Of a stretch of 64,000 nucleotides of DNA, positions 18,598 to 28,205 are shown piece after piece; positions within the stretch are counted from its first letter, which is position 1, and each line of letters opens with the position of its first letter. The stretch covers positions 744,001 to 808,000 of the forward strand of contig NZ_AP025516.1 of the NCBI RefSeq assembly GCF_023169885.1, in the 5' to 3' direction. Under the pieces are notes generated by a model. That model had not been told where the DNA came from. It searched no databases and worked only from the letters and a program-made list of their open reading frames with translations. The translations under genes were made by a program, and so were the position numbers. The stretch is from Desulfofustis limnaeus. Lineage in GTDB: Bacteria > Desulfobacterota > Desulfobulbia > Desulfobulbales > Desulfocapsaceae.

Positions 18598-20289
18598 ATG
18601 ATCATTGGACTGGATGTCGGCGGCACCCACACAGATGCAGTACTTTTCGGATCCCACGGTTTGGCTCGTGATGTCAAAGTTCCCACCGATCCGGACAACC
18701 TCTATGAAACCGTGCTCACGGCGTTGGACCGGCTGCTGGAAAACCAGAAGGCGCGAGATGTCAAGCGGCTGGTGTTGAGCACCACGTTGGCCACCAACAT
18801 GGTGGTGCAGAACACGCTGCCGCCGGTGGCCATGGTCGTTTCCGGCGGACCGGGCATCGACCCGGAACATTTTCGGGTGGGGGAACACTATTACGTGGTT
18901 CCCGGGGCGCTCGACCACAGCGGCCGGGAAATCGAGCCGCTCGATGAAGCGCAGGTCAAGGAGATCGGCGAGAAGATCCGGGCGGCCGGGTTGCCCTACG
19001 TGGGGGTCGTCTCCAAGTTCTCGGTGCGCAATCCGACACACGAGCTGCGTCTGGCCGAGGTGCTGGCGCCGTTCGTGGAGCGGGTATTCATGGGCCATCC
19101 CCTGTCGGGAGTACTCAGTTTCCCCAGGCGGATTGCCACCACCTATCTCAATGCTGCCGTCTTTCCGGTGCATCGGGATTTTTTTTCGGCGGTGCAAGAG
19201 ACCTTGGCGAAAAAGGGGATCGGGGTGCCGATCCGGATCCTCAAGCCCGACGGCGGCAACATGAACATGGCGTCGTCGCTCACCTATCCGGCCCAGACCA
19301 TTCTCAGCGGGCCGTCCGCCAGCGTCATGGGGGCTATCGCCTTTGCCCCGCAGGACCGCTGCTGTCTGGTGCTTGACATCGGTGGGACCACCACCGATAT
19401 GGCGGTAATCCTGGACGGGGCGCCGGTCCTGGCGGCCGGCGGCATCGAGATCGGTCCCTACAAGACGTTGATTCGGGCCTTGCAGACCCGGTCCATCGGG
19501 GTCGGTGGCGACAGTGTCGTGCGGGTTCGCGACGGCCGTATCAGCATCGGCCCGGACCGGCTTGGCCGGGCCTTGGCCTACGGTGGGCCGTTGCCGACTC
19601 CCACCGATGCCTTTTGCGTACTCGGCATGGCTGACGGCGGTGACCGGGAGCGTGCCGAAAAGGGGCTGCTGCCGATCGCCGAAGCCCTGCAGACGTCGGT
19701 GACGGAAGCGGCCGAACGGGTTTTCACCGAGGCCTGCCGGGAGATCCTGGCGGCGGCCCAGCAGATGGTGAACGACATCAACAGCCGACCGCTCTATACC
19801 GTTCATGAAATGCATGAGGGGGTGCGGATTCAGCCCGACCAACTGCTCGTCCTCGGCGGTCCGGCCCGCCAGTTTGCCGATCGTCTGTCCTCGCTGTTTC
19901 CCGGCCAGGTTCGGACGGTACCGCATTGGCACGTGGCCAACGCCATCGGTTGTGCGCTGGCCCGTACCACTTGCGAGGTGACCGTCTATGCCGATACCGC
20001 TCGCCAGGTGGTGACCGCCCAAGGGGAAGGCTACCACGAGAAGATACCTTCCGGATTCGAGTTGAAAAATATCCGTGAAGTGGCCCTCGATCTGGTGCGC
20101 AAAAAGGCGTTGGCTCGGGGCGCCAATCCGGAATTCGTGCAGACCGAGGTGATCGAGGAAGCGCAGTTCAACATGGTGCGCGGTTTTTACACGGTCGGCA
20201 AGAACATCCGGGTACGGGCCCAGGTGAAGCCGGGTTTGATCCACGGTTATGACCCGGTGAGCGAAACACTCAATCGCAGTGATCTTTAG
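18598..20289 (+). CDS. hydantoinase/oxoprolinase-family (HyuA-like) protein
   Basis: This is a 563-residue ASKHA-fold protein. The N-terminal IIGLDVGGTHTDAVLF is the HyuA phosphate-1 loop. VLSTTLATNMVVQN, TILSGPSASVMGAIAFA and LVLDIGGTTTDMAVI (phosphate-2) follow. It corresponds to the HyuA/OplA-N half of ATP-dependent hydantoinases and oxoprolinases, but no HyuB partner lies nearby, so the substrate is open. Free-standing HyuA relatives are common in anaerobes. It has its own upstream promoter-like sequence and is followed 245 bp later by the HDAC-fold gene. Confidence 0.87.
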   Translation: MIIGLDVGGTHTDAVLFGSHGLARDVKVPTDPDNLYETVLTALDRLLENQKARDVKRLVLSTTLATNMVVQNTLPPVAMVVSGGPGIDPEHFRVGEHYYVVPGALDHSGREIEPLDEAQVKEIGEKIRAAGLPYVGVVSKFSVRNPTHELRLAEVLAPFVERVFMGHPLSGVLSFPRRIATTYLNAAVFPVHRDFFSAVQETLAKKGIGVPIRILKPDGGNMNMASSLTYPAQTILSGPSASVMGAIAFAPQDRCCLVLDIGGTTTDMAVILDGAPVLAAGGIEIGPYKTLIRALQTRSIGVGGDSVVRVRDGRISIGPDRLGRALAYGGPLPTPTDAFCVLGMADGGDRERAEKGLLPIAEALQTSVTEAAERVFTEACREILAAAQQMVNDINSRPLYTVHEMHEGVRIQPDQLLVLGGPARQFADRLSSLFPGQVRTVPHWHVANAIGCALARTTCEVTVYADTARQVVTAQGEGYHEKIPSGFELKNIREVALDLVRKKALARGANPEFVQTEVIEEAQFNMVRGFYTVGKNIRVRAQVKPGLIHGYDPVSETLNRSDL

Positions 20290-20534
20290 CCCAGAAGAAG
20301 CCGACAATAGAATTGTGGGAACCTTGAAAAATTGCCATTTCGCCCATTCTCATCGTCGCGCAATCACATTTTATCCTCGGGAATATCATATATATGCCTG
20401 CGGTAAAATGGTCGTGCGCGCCTCGATCTTGAACGAAATTTCGAATTTTTCAAAGCTCCCCTCGTGAGTAGCGGCCGATGCCTCCCGCCGAGACAGCGCC
20501 GCAGTTCATCAAACCTCCAGTTGGATCATCTTGT

Positions 20535-21851
20535 ATGCTTCGAGCCACGCACAAAACCGGACTGGTCTTTTTCCCGGCCTTCGACTGGGCCATCGATCCC
20601 ACCCACCCGGAACGGGAGGAGCGCCTCTTGTACACCCAGGACCAGGTGTTCGAGGAGGGGCTGCTCGATATTGACGGCATCGTCGAGCTGAAATCCGATC
20701 TGGTCACCATCAAGGACATCCAGCGGGTCCATTTCTGCGTTCCCGATCCCTGGGCGGTCATTACCGAGTCGCACCTGATCAGCGCCGGCGGCGCCAAGAC
20801 TATCGGCATGGCGGTGCTGGACGGCACCATCGAGCGCGGCTTTGCGCTGGTGCGGCCGCCGGGCCATCATGCCAACCGGGTAGTGCATGGGGCGCGGGGG
20901 TTCTGCAACATCAATATCGAGGCGATCATGATCGAGTACCTGCGCCGGGCCTACGGTATCGATCGGGTGGCCATCGTCGATACCGACTGCCATCACGGTG
21001 ACGGCACCCAGGATATCTACTGGCATGACCCCGATACCCTGTTCATCTCCATCCACCAGGACGGCCGCACTCTCTACCCCGGCTCCGGGTTTCTCAACGA
21101 ATTCGGTGGGCCCAATGCCTGCGGCACCACCATCAATCTGCCGCTGCCGCCGGAGACCTGCGACGAGGGATTTCTCTATGCCATCGAGAAGGTGGTGCTG
21201 CCCATTCTCGACGAATTCAAGCCACAGTTGATCATCAATTCGGCAGGTCAGGATAACCACTATTCGGACCCGATCACCAATATGAGCTTTTCCGCCCGCG
21301 GCTATGCCCAGCTCACCTCGCTGCTCAAGGCGGACATCGCCGTCCTGGAGGGAGGCTACGCCATCGAGGGGGCGCTCCCCTACGTCAATGCCGGCATCAT
21401 CATGGCCATGGCGGGCCTCGATTACAGTCATCTGCGCGAGCCGGATTACAACCCGGATCGGCTCCGCCAGGACGCTGACGTGACCAGGACCATCGAGAAG
21501 ACCTGCAATTACGCCCTGGAGATCTGGCGTAAACGTTCGTCCATCATCCACACCGTTCGGCAGAAATCAGGATGTGCCGAGCGGCAGCGACAGATCTTCT
21601 ACGATACCGATAACATCCTTGAGACCCAGCAGGAACAGATACGGATCTGTGACGATTGTGCCGGGGCGCTGCGCATCGACAGCGTCTCCGACCGCGGGGT
21701 TCGCATCCTTGGCGTGCAGGTTCCGCGCAAGGCCTGTCAGGCCTGCATCGATCAGGCCCGGCACTGGTATGAAGATGCCGATCGCAACGTTTACCGGCAC
21801 ATCTTCCTGCAGGACCGGGTCAAGGATCAGTACTTGGAGCGTAAGATCTGA
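20535..21851 (+). CDS. histone deacetylase-fold (arginase/HDAC superfamily) enzyme with C-terminal zinc ribbon
   Basis: The first 340 or so residues hold an intact class II-type deacetylase site: RPPGHHANRVVHGARGFCN (His pair), DTDCHHGDGTQD (zinc Asp and His), NSAGQDNHYSDP (third zinc Asp) and LEGGYA. Bacterial members deacetylate acetylpolyamines, acetyl-lysine or similar amides. An unusual C-terminal extension (about 350-438) contains CDDC and CQAC, about 37 residues apart, likely a zinc ribbon. I use the ATG at 20535 because conserved sequence starts right after it (RATHKTGLVFFPAFDW); an in-frame ATG at 20478 would give 457 residues. The 245 bp upstream is AT-richer and contains no gene. 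Confidence 0.88.
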   Translation: MLRATHKTGLVFFPAFDWAIDPTHPEREERLLYTQDQVFEEGLLDIDGIVELKSDLVTIKDIQRVHFCVPDPWAVITESHLISAGGAKTIGMAVLDGTIERGFALVRPPGHHANRVVHGARGFCNINIEAIMIEYLRRAYGIDRVAIVDTDCHHGDGTQDIYWHDPDTLFISIHQDGRTLYPGSGFLNEFGGPNACGTTINLPLPPETCDEGFLYAIEKVVLPILDEFKPQLIINSAGQDNHYSDPITNMSFSARGYAQLTSLLKADIAVLEGGYAIEGALPYVNAGIIMAMAGLDYSHLREPDYNPDRLRQDADVTRTIEKTCNYALEIWRKRSSIIHTVRQKSGCAERQRQIFYDTDNILETQQEQIRICDDCAGALRIDSVSDRGVRILGVQVPRKACQACIDQARHWYEDADRNVYRHIFLQDRVKDQYLERKI

Positions 21852-21874
21852 GTCGGGGCGTCAGGCCCACCATT

Positions 21875-22717
21875 TCAGAACATCTTGATGGCCATCGCCC
21901 CCACGGTGACCGCGCCGATCGAGACCAGTCGCAACGGGGTCAACCGTTCTTTCAGGAAAAATGTGCCAATCAGCGCGGCAATCGCCACCGACGACTCGCG
22001 CAGGGCGGCGACCAGGGCGATCGGCGCCCTGGTCATGGCCCACAGCACCAGACCGTAGGCGGCCAGGCTGCAGCCACCGCCGATGAGAGCGCGGACCCAG
22101 CGGGCCCGGCTCTGCCGCCAGTCCGACCAACGACCGAGCAGGGTCGACCCGACCAGCAACGCTGCGGCGGTGAGGACGAACAGCCAGCCGGTATAGGCCA
22201 GCGGTTGCCCGGACAGGCGGACGCCGTAACCGTCCACCAGGGTGTAGCAGGCAATTACCAGCCCATTGGCCAGGGCCACCTTGGCGGCAGTCGCGGTGGT
22301 CGATCCTGCGTATCGTGATTCGGTCGCCAGCGGCACTATGCCGCCGCAGATGACGGCGATGCCGAACCAATTTCCGGCGGAAGGGACCTCGGCAAACAAC
22401 AGGGCGGCCAGCAATGCGGTAAGCAGGGGCGCGGAGCCACGCATCAGCGGGTAGCAGAGGCTCAACTGACCGAAACGGTAGCCGAGTCCGACCAAGGTGA
22501 AATAGATGATGTGCAGCGCCGTCGAAAGAGCGAGAAACGGCCAGCTTGCCTGCGCCGGCAGGGGCAGCAGAGGCAGAAACAGCAGAGACCAGACGGCCGC
22601 ACCGACGACCAGCAGGCCGGCGTCCTGGAGGCTGTGAGAGGAGGCACGGATCAGCGCATTCCAGCCGGCATGCAGCGCAGCTGCCAGGAGAACGACGAGC
22701 AGGACGGTGAAGGGCAT
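21875..22717 (-). CDS. EamA/DMT-family permease
   Basis: The 280-residue protein has about ten hydrophobic segments in two EamA halves. The first half contains YPLMRGSAPLLTALLAALLFAE and the second RESSVAIAALIGTFFLKERL, the paired motif of DMT exporters. It is convergent with the HDAC-fold gene (23 bp apart). It lies about 110 bp downstream of the Dus gene on the same strand, so it may be read from the Dus promoter or its own. The substrate is unknown. Confidence 0.88.
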   Translation of the reverse strand: MPFTVLLVVLLAAALHAGWNALIRASSHSLQDAGLLVVGAAVWSLLFLPLLPLPAQASWPFLALSTALHIIYFTLVGLGYRFGQLSLCYPLMRGSAPLLTALLAALLFAEVPSAGNWFGIAVICGGIVPLATESRYAGSTTATAAKVALANGLVIACYTLVDGYGVRLSGQPLAYTGWLFVLTAAALLVGSTLLGRWSDWRQSRARWVRALIGGGCSLAAYGLVLWAMTRAPIALVAALRESSVAIAALIGTFFLKERLTPLRLVSIGAVTVGAMAIKMF

Positions 22718-22824
22718 AACGGTTTTCTCGCATAGAGCAAGCTGGTTGTCCGGATTGGTCGGCTCTTCCTCCGACCTAACCGCTGGGGTTTGTGTGAAGC
22801 AGGCGAGCGGCAGTCGGCGTCAGG

Positions 22825-23772
22825 TCAGCAGCCTGCTTCGATGATGGCCCGTGCTGCCTGTTGGTAGCTGCCGATGCTGCTGGCCCTGATCAGTTTCTTG
22901 AACGGCTTCTCCGTGCCGGGAAAGGCATGGATCAGGTAGATCCACACCTGCTTCATCCGGCCGAGTAGGTGGCCGGGGCCACTGAGGCGTTCCGCCAGGG
23001 CCGCGAACAGAGCGTCGTGAAAAGAGGCCAGGGCGGTGCGGCGTTGCTCCTCCGTGCCGATGATTCCTTTGATCTCGCCCGGCAAAAAGGGATTGGCCAG
23101 CAGTCCGCGGCCGATCATCCAGCGATTCACCTCACCAAACCGGGCAGCCAGAAAGCGATAGCCTTCCAGGCTGGTCATGTCGCCGTTGTAGGCGAGCCGG
23201 TGCCGGGTCAGGCCGAGGCAGCGGGCAAATTCATCCGGGGCGGCGGAGCCGCGATAGAGCTGTGCGCCCAGACGGGCGTGAATGATAATCTCGGTCAGCG
23301 GAAAGTTGTCGAGGCGCGGCAGCAGAAGGTGCGCTTCCCGGGGATCGTGATAACCGAGACGCATTTTGATGGAGAGGCGCGGACGCAGCTGCGGCATGAC
23401 CTGTTCCAGCAGGTCGATGATCTGGTCCGGGTAAGGAAGCAGGCCGGAACCACGCCTTTTCCTGGCCACCATCGGTGCCGGACAACCCAGATTCCAGTTG
23501 ACCTCGGCATAGCCGAGTTCGTGCAGGCGGTTGGCCAGGGCCAGGAACCCGGGCGGATCGGTGGTGAGCAACTGTGGCACCACTGGTAGGGAACACGACC
23601 GCTCCGGCAGGAGATCGCGCAGCAGCTTATCGGAGACGAGTTCACCGCGATGCGGGTTGATAAAGGGAGCAACGGCGCCGTCCAATTCGGGAAAATGGTC
23701 GTTGAAGACCCGGCGGAACAGGGAGTCGGTAATGCCCTGGAGGGGCGCCATGAAAATCAGCGGCTTGTTCAA
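22825..23772 (-). CDS. tRNA-dihydrouridine synthase (Dus family)
   Basis: This FMN enzyme has 315 residues. LIFMAPLQGITDSLFRRV leads into the FMN barrel, the catalytic Cys is in NWNLGCPAPMVARKRRGSGLL, then SIKMRLGY, EIIIHARLG and YNGDM follow. It reduces specific uridines of tRNA to dihydrouridine. I choose the TTG at 23772: it overlaps the stop of the MscS gene (TTGA) and an AGGAGG lies about 13 bases ahead. The alternative is ATG at 23751, which would cut into conserved sequence. Coupling to a channel gene is probably only positional. Confidence 0.9.
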   Translation of the reverse strand: MNKPLIFMAPLQGITDSLFRRVFNDHFPELDGAVAPFINPHRGELVSDKLLRDLLPERSCSLPVVPQLLTTDPPGFLALANRLHELGYAEVNWNLGCPAPMVARKRRGSGLLPYPDQIIDLLEQVMPQLRPRLSIKMRLGYHDPREAHLLLPRLDNFPLTEIIIHARLGAQLYRGSAAPDEFARCLGLTRHRLAYNGDMTSLEGYRFLAARFGEVNRWMIGRGLLANPFLPGEIKGIIGTEEQRRTALASFHDALFAALAERLSGPGHLLGRMKQVWIYLIHAFPGTEKPFKKLIRASSIGSYQQAARAIIEAGC

Positions 23773-25055
23773 TGGGGTGCTTGCCCCTCCTGAGCCCCGT
23801 TCCTCTGTCCCAGCCAGCGCAGATCGTGGCCGCTCGGATACTGGAAGAAACGCAGCTCGAAATGGGGCAGGGCGGCCAGCAGATGGTCGAATATATCGGC
23901 CTGGATGGCCTCGTAAACGGCCCACCGCTTGTCTTTGCTGAAGACGTAGATCTCCAGTGGCAGGCCGTGCTCGGTGGGTTGCAGCTGCCGCACCAGAAAG
24001 GTCATGTCCTGGTTGATGTTGGGGTTTTCTTTCAGGTAGGCGATCACATAGGCCCGAAAGACACCGATGTTGGTCTGGTGTCGGCCATTGATCGGAAGGG
24101 AGCAATCGGCCTCGCCAAGGAGGAGGCGGTTGTGCTCCCGGATTTCTTGTTCCCTGGTGGCCAGGTAATCACGAATCAGCCTAATGTCGTGCAACCGTTT
24201 CAGCAGCTCCGGGTCGCAGAAGCGGATCGAATCAATGTCGATCATCAGCGAGCGTTTGATTCGTCGCCCCCCGGATTCCGTCATGCCCCGCCAATTCTTG
24301 AAGGAGTTTGACACCAAGGCGTAGGTGGGGATGGTGGTGATGGTCTTGTCCCAGTTTTGTACGCGAATGGTGTGGATAGAGATGGAAATGACGTCGCCGT
24401 CGGCCCCGTAGGATGGCATTTCCACCCAATCGCCGAGACGCACCATGTCGGTGGCGGTCAGCTGCACCGAGGCCACGAAACCGGTGATGGTATCCTTGAA
24501 GACCAGCATGGTTACAGCCGTCATGCCGCCGAGTACGGAGATGATACCCCACGGCGACATGCCGGAGAGGATCGAGACGACGAAGATGATGCCGAGCAGG
24601 TAGCTGACGATCTTGGCAGCGTCGATGAAGCCGTTGAGGACGTCGGCCCGCTTCATCTTCAGTAGCCGGAACAAGTCGCCGGCGGCGGAGAGGGCAGCGT
24701 TGACGCTGAGTACGCCGATCAGTACGAAACAGACCTGGGCGGTGCGTTTCAGGATCAGGTAGATGGAGCTGTCGACCGGCAGCAGGGCGTCGATGGAGAG
24801 GTTCATCAGCAGGATCGGCACGAACCAGCTGACGGTGTCCACCACCTGGTGATCGAGGAGGATATCGTCCCAGCGATAGCGGTTTTTGGTGAGCCACCGG
24901 TAACAGATGGTCCGCAGCAGCCGGCGCAGGATCACTGTGGCCAGGATAATGATGGCCAGGATGGCAGCGATGCTGGCCAGCAACGCCAGGGGTTCGGCCA
25001 CTTCGCCGGCGATGCCATGTTCGAGGAGTTGTCGATAAAACCAGTTGTCGGACAT
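23769..25055 (-). CDS. MscS-family mechanosensitive channel (YbdG-like)
   Basis: The 428-residue inner-membrane protein has about five hydrophobic segments in residues 15-190. The MscS pore/beta domain follows: VLGGMTAVTMLVFKDTITGF, then RLGDWVEMPSYGADGDVISIS and TIPTYALVSNSFKNWRGM. A soluble C-terminal domain follows. The length and the pore segment resemble E. coli YbdG (415 residues) more than MscS (286). It would open on membrane tension during osmotic downshock. It is divergent from the nucleotidyltransferase gene with a 124-bp shared upstream region. Confidence 0.92.
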   Translation of the reverse strand: MSDNWFYRQLLEHGIAGEVAEPLALLASIAAILAIIILATVILRRLLRTICYRWLTKNRYRWDDILLDHQVVDTVSWFVPILLMNLSIDALLPVDSSIYLILKRTAQVCFVLIGVLSVNAALSAAGDLFRLLKMKRADVLNGFIDAAKIVSYLLGIIFVVSILSGMSPWGIISVLGGMTAVTMLVFKDTITGFVASVQLTATDMVRLGDWVEMPSYGADGDVISISIHTIRVQNWDKTITTIPTYALVSNSFKNWRGMTESGGRRIKRSLMIDIDSIRFCDPELLKRLHDIRLIRDYLATREQEIREHNRLLLGEADCSLPINGRHQTNIGVFRAYVIAYLKENPNINQDMTFLVRQLQPTEHGLPLEIYVFSKDKRWAVYEAIQADIFDHLLAALPHFELRFFQYPSGHDLRWLGQRNGAQEGQAPH

Positions 25056-25179
25056 GTTGGTCTCCGTTAATGCAGCCGAGAAACGGTGTGTGCGGGAGGC
25101 GGATGTGGTAAGCTGCTTCACCGGCTGCGGCGGTACGATGCCGATGCCACTATAGACAATCTTCCGGAGAAAGAAAAGA

Positions 25180-26715
25180 GTGCCCGCACAACCTGAACAG
25201 CGATTAACGTTTGCGACGGTGATCTCCTGGTGCGGAGCCGATGTGGCGGAACACCTGCTGGCGGTGGCCGGCGCCTGTCGGCAGGATATGTTCCTGGTTG
25301 GCGGGGCGGTGCGCGACTGGCTGCGGGAAGGCCACGGCCGGCCGCACGACCTGGATTTTGTCATCTCCGGCGGCGCTGCCGAATTCGTTCGCCGTTTGGC
25401 GCGGGGATTGGGGCGCGGCACCGTGGTCGATCTCGGTGACCTCGAAGACGACACCTGCCGGCTGGTTCTGCCCGGGCTGGTGATCGATGTCGCCGGTTTT
25501 CGTGACGGGGCGCGCTCCATCGAGGCGGACCTGGTACGGCGGGACTTTACCATCAACGCCCTGGCTGTCGATTTGTTTTTGGCCCGGCGTGACGGGGCCG
25601 CCCCGGTTGTCGATCCGCTGGGCGGTCGGAAGGACCTGATCCGGAAGGTGATCCGCGCCTGCCCCGGGGCCTTCCGCGCCGATCCCTTGCGTCTGCTCCG
25701 CGGTATCCGGTTTGCCGCCCAATTCGACTTTTCCCTGGCCGCCGACACTGTCGTCCGGATTCGTGGAGCGGCCCCGCGGATTGGCGAGGTCGCTGTCGAA
25801 CGGATCGCCGTCGAGTGTGATCAGATCATGGCCTCGACCCGGGCCGCCCGAGCCTTTGCCGACCTGGCAGCCTACGGCCTGCTGCATCATCTTATGCCGG
25901 ACCTGGCGCATGGCGAAGGGGTCCGGCAGCCGGCCTGTCATCATCTCGACGTCCTGCAGCACAACCTGGAGACGCTTGCCTGTCTGGAGCAGGTGCTGCG
26001 CTGTCCGCAGGCTCATTTCCTCCAGTCCTGGCAGTCCCTTGCCGCGGCGGCTGCTGAGCAGGGCGACCGGGTGGCGCTGAAGTGGGCCGCCTTGTTCCAC
26101 GACGTCGGTAAACCGGCGACCCGGGCCGGAGGTGACGGGGAAACGGGACGAATCACCTTTCATCGGCATGATGAACGGGGAGCGGATCTGTTCCGGGACT
26201 TTGCCCACCACTTCTGCTGGAGCCGAAAACGGACCGAACGGGTGGCTAGGCTGATCGGTATGCATATGCACCCCTTTCATCTCTGCAATATCATCCGGCG
26301 CGATGGCGAGATCAGCCGCCGGGCCCTGTTGAAGCTTTGTCGTCGCGCCGGTGATGATCTGCCGGCGCTGTTCCTGCTGGCCATGGCCGATACATTGGCA
26401 GGCCGGGGGGTAGAGCGGCCGGTCACCGTTGAGACGGAACTGGCAACCCTGTATGACCAGGTCGCCGAGACGTATCAAACGGTTATTCGGCCGGTGCTGA
26501 CCGGGCCGAAATTATTGACCGGCACCGATCTGATTGCTACAGTGGGGCTGGAACCAGGCCCACTCTTTCGGGAGTTGCTGGAAGGAGTTGAAGCAGCGGT
26601 GGTGGAGGGAACGGTGCAGAACCGAGAGGAGGCGCTGGCTTGGGTACGGGACCGTTTGCAAGGTGAAGCCGGGGCGATGCAAAATGATATTGAGCCAACC
26701 GCAGGCGGCGTATGA
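25180..26715 (+). CDS. CCA-adding/poly(A) polymerase-family nucleotidyltransferase with HD domain
   Basis: The 511-residue protein starts at a GTG with GGAGA about 9 bases upstream. The class II nucleotidyltransferase head is clear: MFLVGGAVRDWLREG, then PHDLDFVISG (catalytic Asp pair), VRRDFTINALAVD, RADPLRLLRGIRFAAQF and ERIAVECDQIM. An HD domain follows (LKWAALFHDVGKPATR, about 305-320), with further His/Asp in TFHRHDERGADLF. HD-bearing members include CCA-adding enzymes with phosphatase/phosphodiesterase activity. Whether it adds CCA or only A/CC cannot be told from sequence by eye. The one tRNA seen here encodes its CCA, so repair is a plausible main role. Confidence 0.9.
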   Translation: MPAQPEQRLTFATVISWCGADVAEHLLAVAGACRQDMFLVGGAVRDWLREGHGRPHDLDFVISGGAAEFVRRLARGLGRGTVVDLGDLEDDTCRLVLPGLVIDVAGFRDGARSIEADLVRRDFTINALAVDLFLARRDGAAPVVDPLGGRKDLIRKVIRACPGAFRADPLRLLRGIRFAAQFDFSLAADTVVRIRGAAPRIGEVAVERIAVECDQIMASTRAARAFADLAAYGLLHHLMPDLAHGEGVRQPACHHLDVLQHNLETLACLEQVLRCPQAHFLQSWQSLAAAAAEQGDRVALKWAALFHDVGKPATRAGGDGETGRITFHRHDERGADLFRDFAHHFCWSRKRTERVARLIGMHMHPFHLCNIIRRDGEISRRALLKLCRRAGDDLPALFLLAMADTLAGRGVERPVTVETELATLYDQVAETYQTVIRPVLTGPKLLTGTDLIATVGLEPGPLFRELLEGVEAAVVEGTVQNREEALAWVRDRLQGEAGAMQNDIEPTAGGV

Positions 26716-26750
26716 ATGGTCTTGCGTGGGGCCGTTAAATGGAATAAAGA

Positions 26751-27350
26751 GTGCGTAAAGTCAAGGATTATTACTTTCAAAAGGCCAAGAAAGAGAACTA
26801 TCCGGCCCGCTCCATCTATAAACTTGAAGAGGTGCAGCAGAAATACCGGTTGCTCCGTCCCGGCGACAGTGTCCTTGACTTGGGCTGCCATCCCGGCAGC
26901 TGGGCATTGTTCGCCTCGGAAGTGGTTGGGCCGAAAGGGGTCGTGGTGGGTGTCGACCTGCAGGAGACGATACAGCCGCCTCGCCCCGGAGGGGCCGAGA
27001 TTCACTGGCTCTGCGGCGATATCAATGATCCCGGACTGGTGCTGCAGATTCGCCGGATCCGTCCGGCCTTCAAGGTGATTATCTCCGACATTGCGCCGAG
27101 AACAACCGGAAACCGCTGGGCCGACCATCAGCAATCGATGCGCCTAGTGGAACAGACCTACGCGCTGGCGGAGCAGTTGTTGCATGAGAAAGGCCACTAT
27201 CTGTGCAAGGTCTTTCAAGGTGAGGACAGCACCCCGTTTGTCGCGCGCCTGCGAAAGTCCTTCGCCATGGTCAAGGTGATCAAGCCTGAAAGTTCGCGTA
27301 AAGAAAGCCGGGAGATGTTCGTGCTCGGCATGGAATATCGAAAAACATGA
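26751..27350 (+). CDS. rlmE: 23S rRNA (uridine-2'-O)-methyltransferase RlmE/FtsJ
   Basis: The 199-residue protein starts at a GTG (MRKVKDYYFQKAKKENYPARSIYKL, the usual RlmE beginning). The SAM-binding motif is VLDLGCHPGSWA, and IISDIAPRTTGNRWADHQQS and CKVFQGED contain the K-D-K-E catalytic residues. It methylates the ribose of U2552 (E. coli numbering) on the large subunit. It is 35 bp after the nucleotidyltransferase and 76 bp before yebC, probably one transcription unit. The RBS is weak (GGAATAAAGA). Confidence 0.93.
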   Translation: MRKVKDYYFQKAKKENYPARSIYKLEEVQQKYRLLRPGDSVLDLGCHPGSWALFASEVVGPKGVVVGVDLQETIQPPRPGGAEIHWLCGDINDPGLVLQIRRIRPAFKVIISDIAPRTTGNRWADHQQSMRLVEQTYALAEQLLHEKGHYLCKVFQGEDSTPFVARLRKSFAMVKVIKPESSRKESREMFVLGMEYRKT

Positions 27351-27426
27351 GGTCGGCATCGTTGCGATGCCACGGCGACCTGGTTTCGGTCCGCCGCAGA
27401 AAACAACTTTAGTGACAGGATAGTGT

Positions 27427-28173
27427 ATGTCAGGACATTCCAAATGGTCGACCATCAAGCGCAAAAAAGGTGCCATTGATGCCAAGCGGGGCAAAATTTT
27501 TTCAAAACTGATCAAAGAGATTACCGTCGCCGCCCGACAGGGAGCCGACCCGACCGGCAATCCGCGACTGCGTTCGGCGATTGCCGCCGCCAAGCAGGAG
27601 AATATGCCGAAAGACAACATCGCCCGGGCCATTGCCAAAGGTTCGGGAGGGGGTGATGGGGTCATCTATGAAGAGATCCTCTACGAGGGTTACGGGCCGG
27701 GCGGTGTGGCGGTGCTGGTGGAGTGTATGACCGACAACCGCAACCGGACGGTGGCGGACGTGCGCCATTATTTTGCCAAGTCCAACGGCAACCTCGGGGA
27801 AAACGGTTGTGTGGCCTGGATGTTCGATAAAAAAGGCCAGATCCTGGTGGATAAGGCGACGATCTCCGAAGAGGAGTTGATGGACAAGGCGCTGGAGGCG
27901 GGCGCCGAGGACGTGGTGGAGGACGAGAATACCTTTCAGGTGTTGACCGAAGTGGAGTCGTTCAACGATGTCTGCGAGGCCCTCGAAGAGCAGGGCATCG
28001 CCTTTCTCGAGGTTGCCCTGACGATGATTCCGAAAAATACCGTGGAGGTGACTGCCGAGAACGTCGCCGTCTCCCTGTTGAAGCTCCTGGAAAACCTCGA
28101 AGATCACGACGACGTGCAGAAGGTGCATGCCAATTTCGATATCGATGCGGACCTGATGGAAAAACTGTCCTAA
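27427..28173 (+). CDS. yebC: YebC/PmpR-family regulator / translation factor
   Basis: The 248-residue protein is full length for the family and begins [20 protein letters not shown]. It continues [35 protein letters not shown] and [24 protein letters not shown]. Members are described as DNA-binding regulators and, more recently, as factors that relieve ribosome stalling. Placement directly before ruvCAB is the classic order. Its TAA shares one base with an in-frame ATG of ruvC. Confidence 0.97.
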   Translation: MSGHSKWSTIKRKKGAIDAKRGKIFSKLIKEITVAARQGADPTGNPRLRSAIAAAKQENMPKDNIARAIAKGSGGGDGVIYEEILYEGYGPGGVAVLVECMTDNRNRTVADVRHYFAKSNGNLGENGCVAWMFDKKGQILVDKATISEEELMDKALEAGAEDVVEDENTFQVLTEVESFNDVCEALEEQGIAFLEVALTMIPKNTVEVTAENVAVSLLKLLENLEDHDDVQKVHANFDIDADLMEKLS

Positions 28174-28205
28174 TGCGTGGTCTCCGGCCACCGGCCGACA
28201 GGGGG

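Noticed and set aside
18502-20307. A 601-codon minus-strand frame opposite the HyuA-like gene
   Set aside because: It coincides with the third-position mirror of a well-supported gene and has no family resemblance or ribosome binding site.
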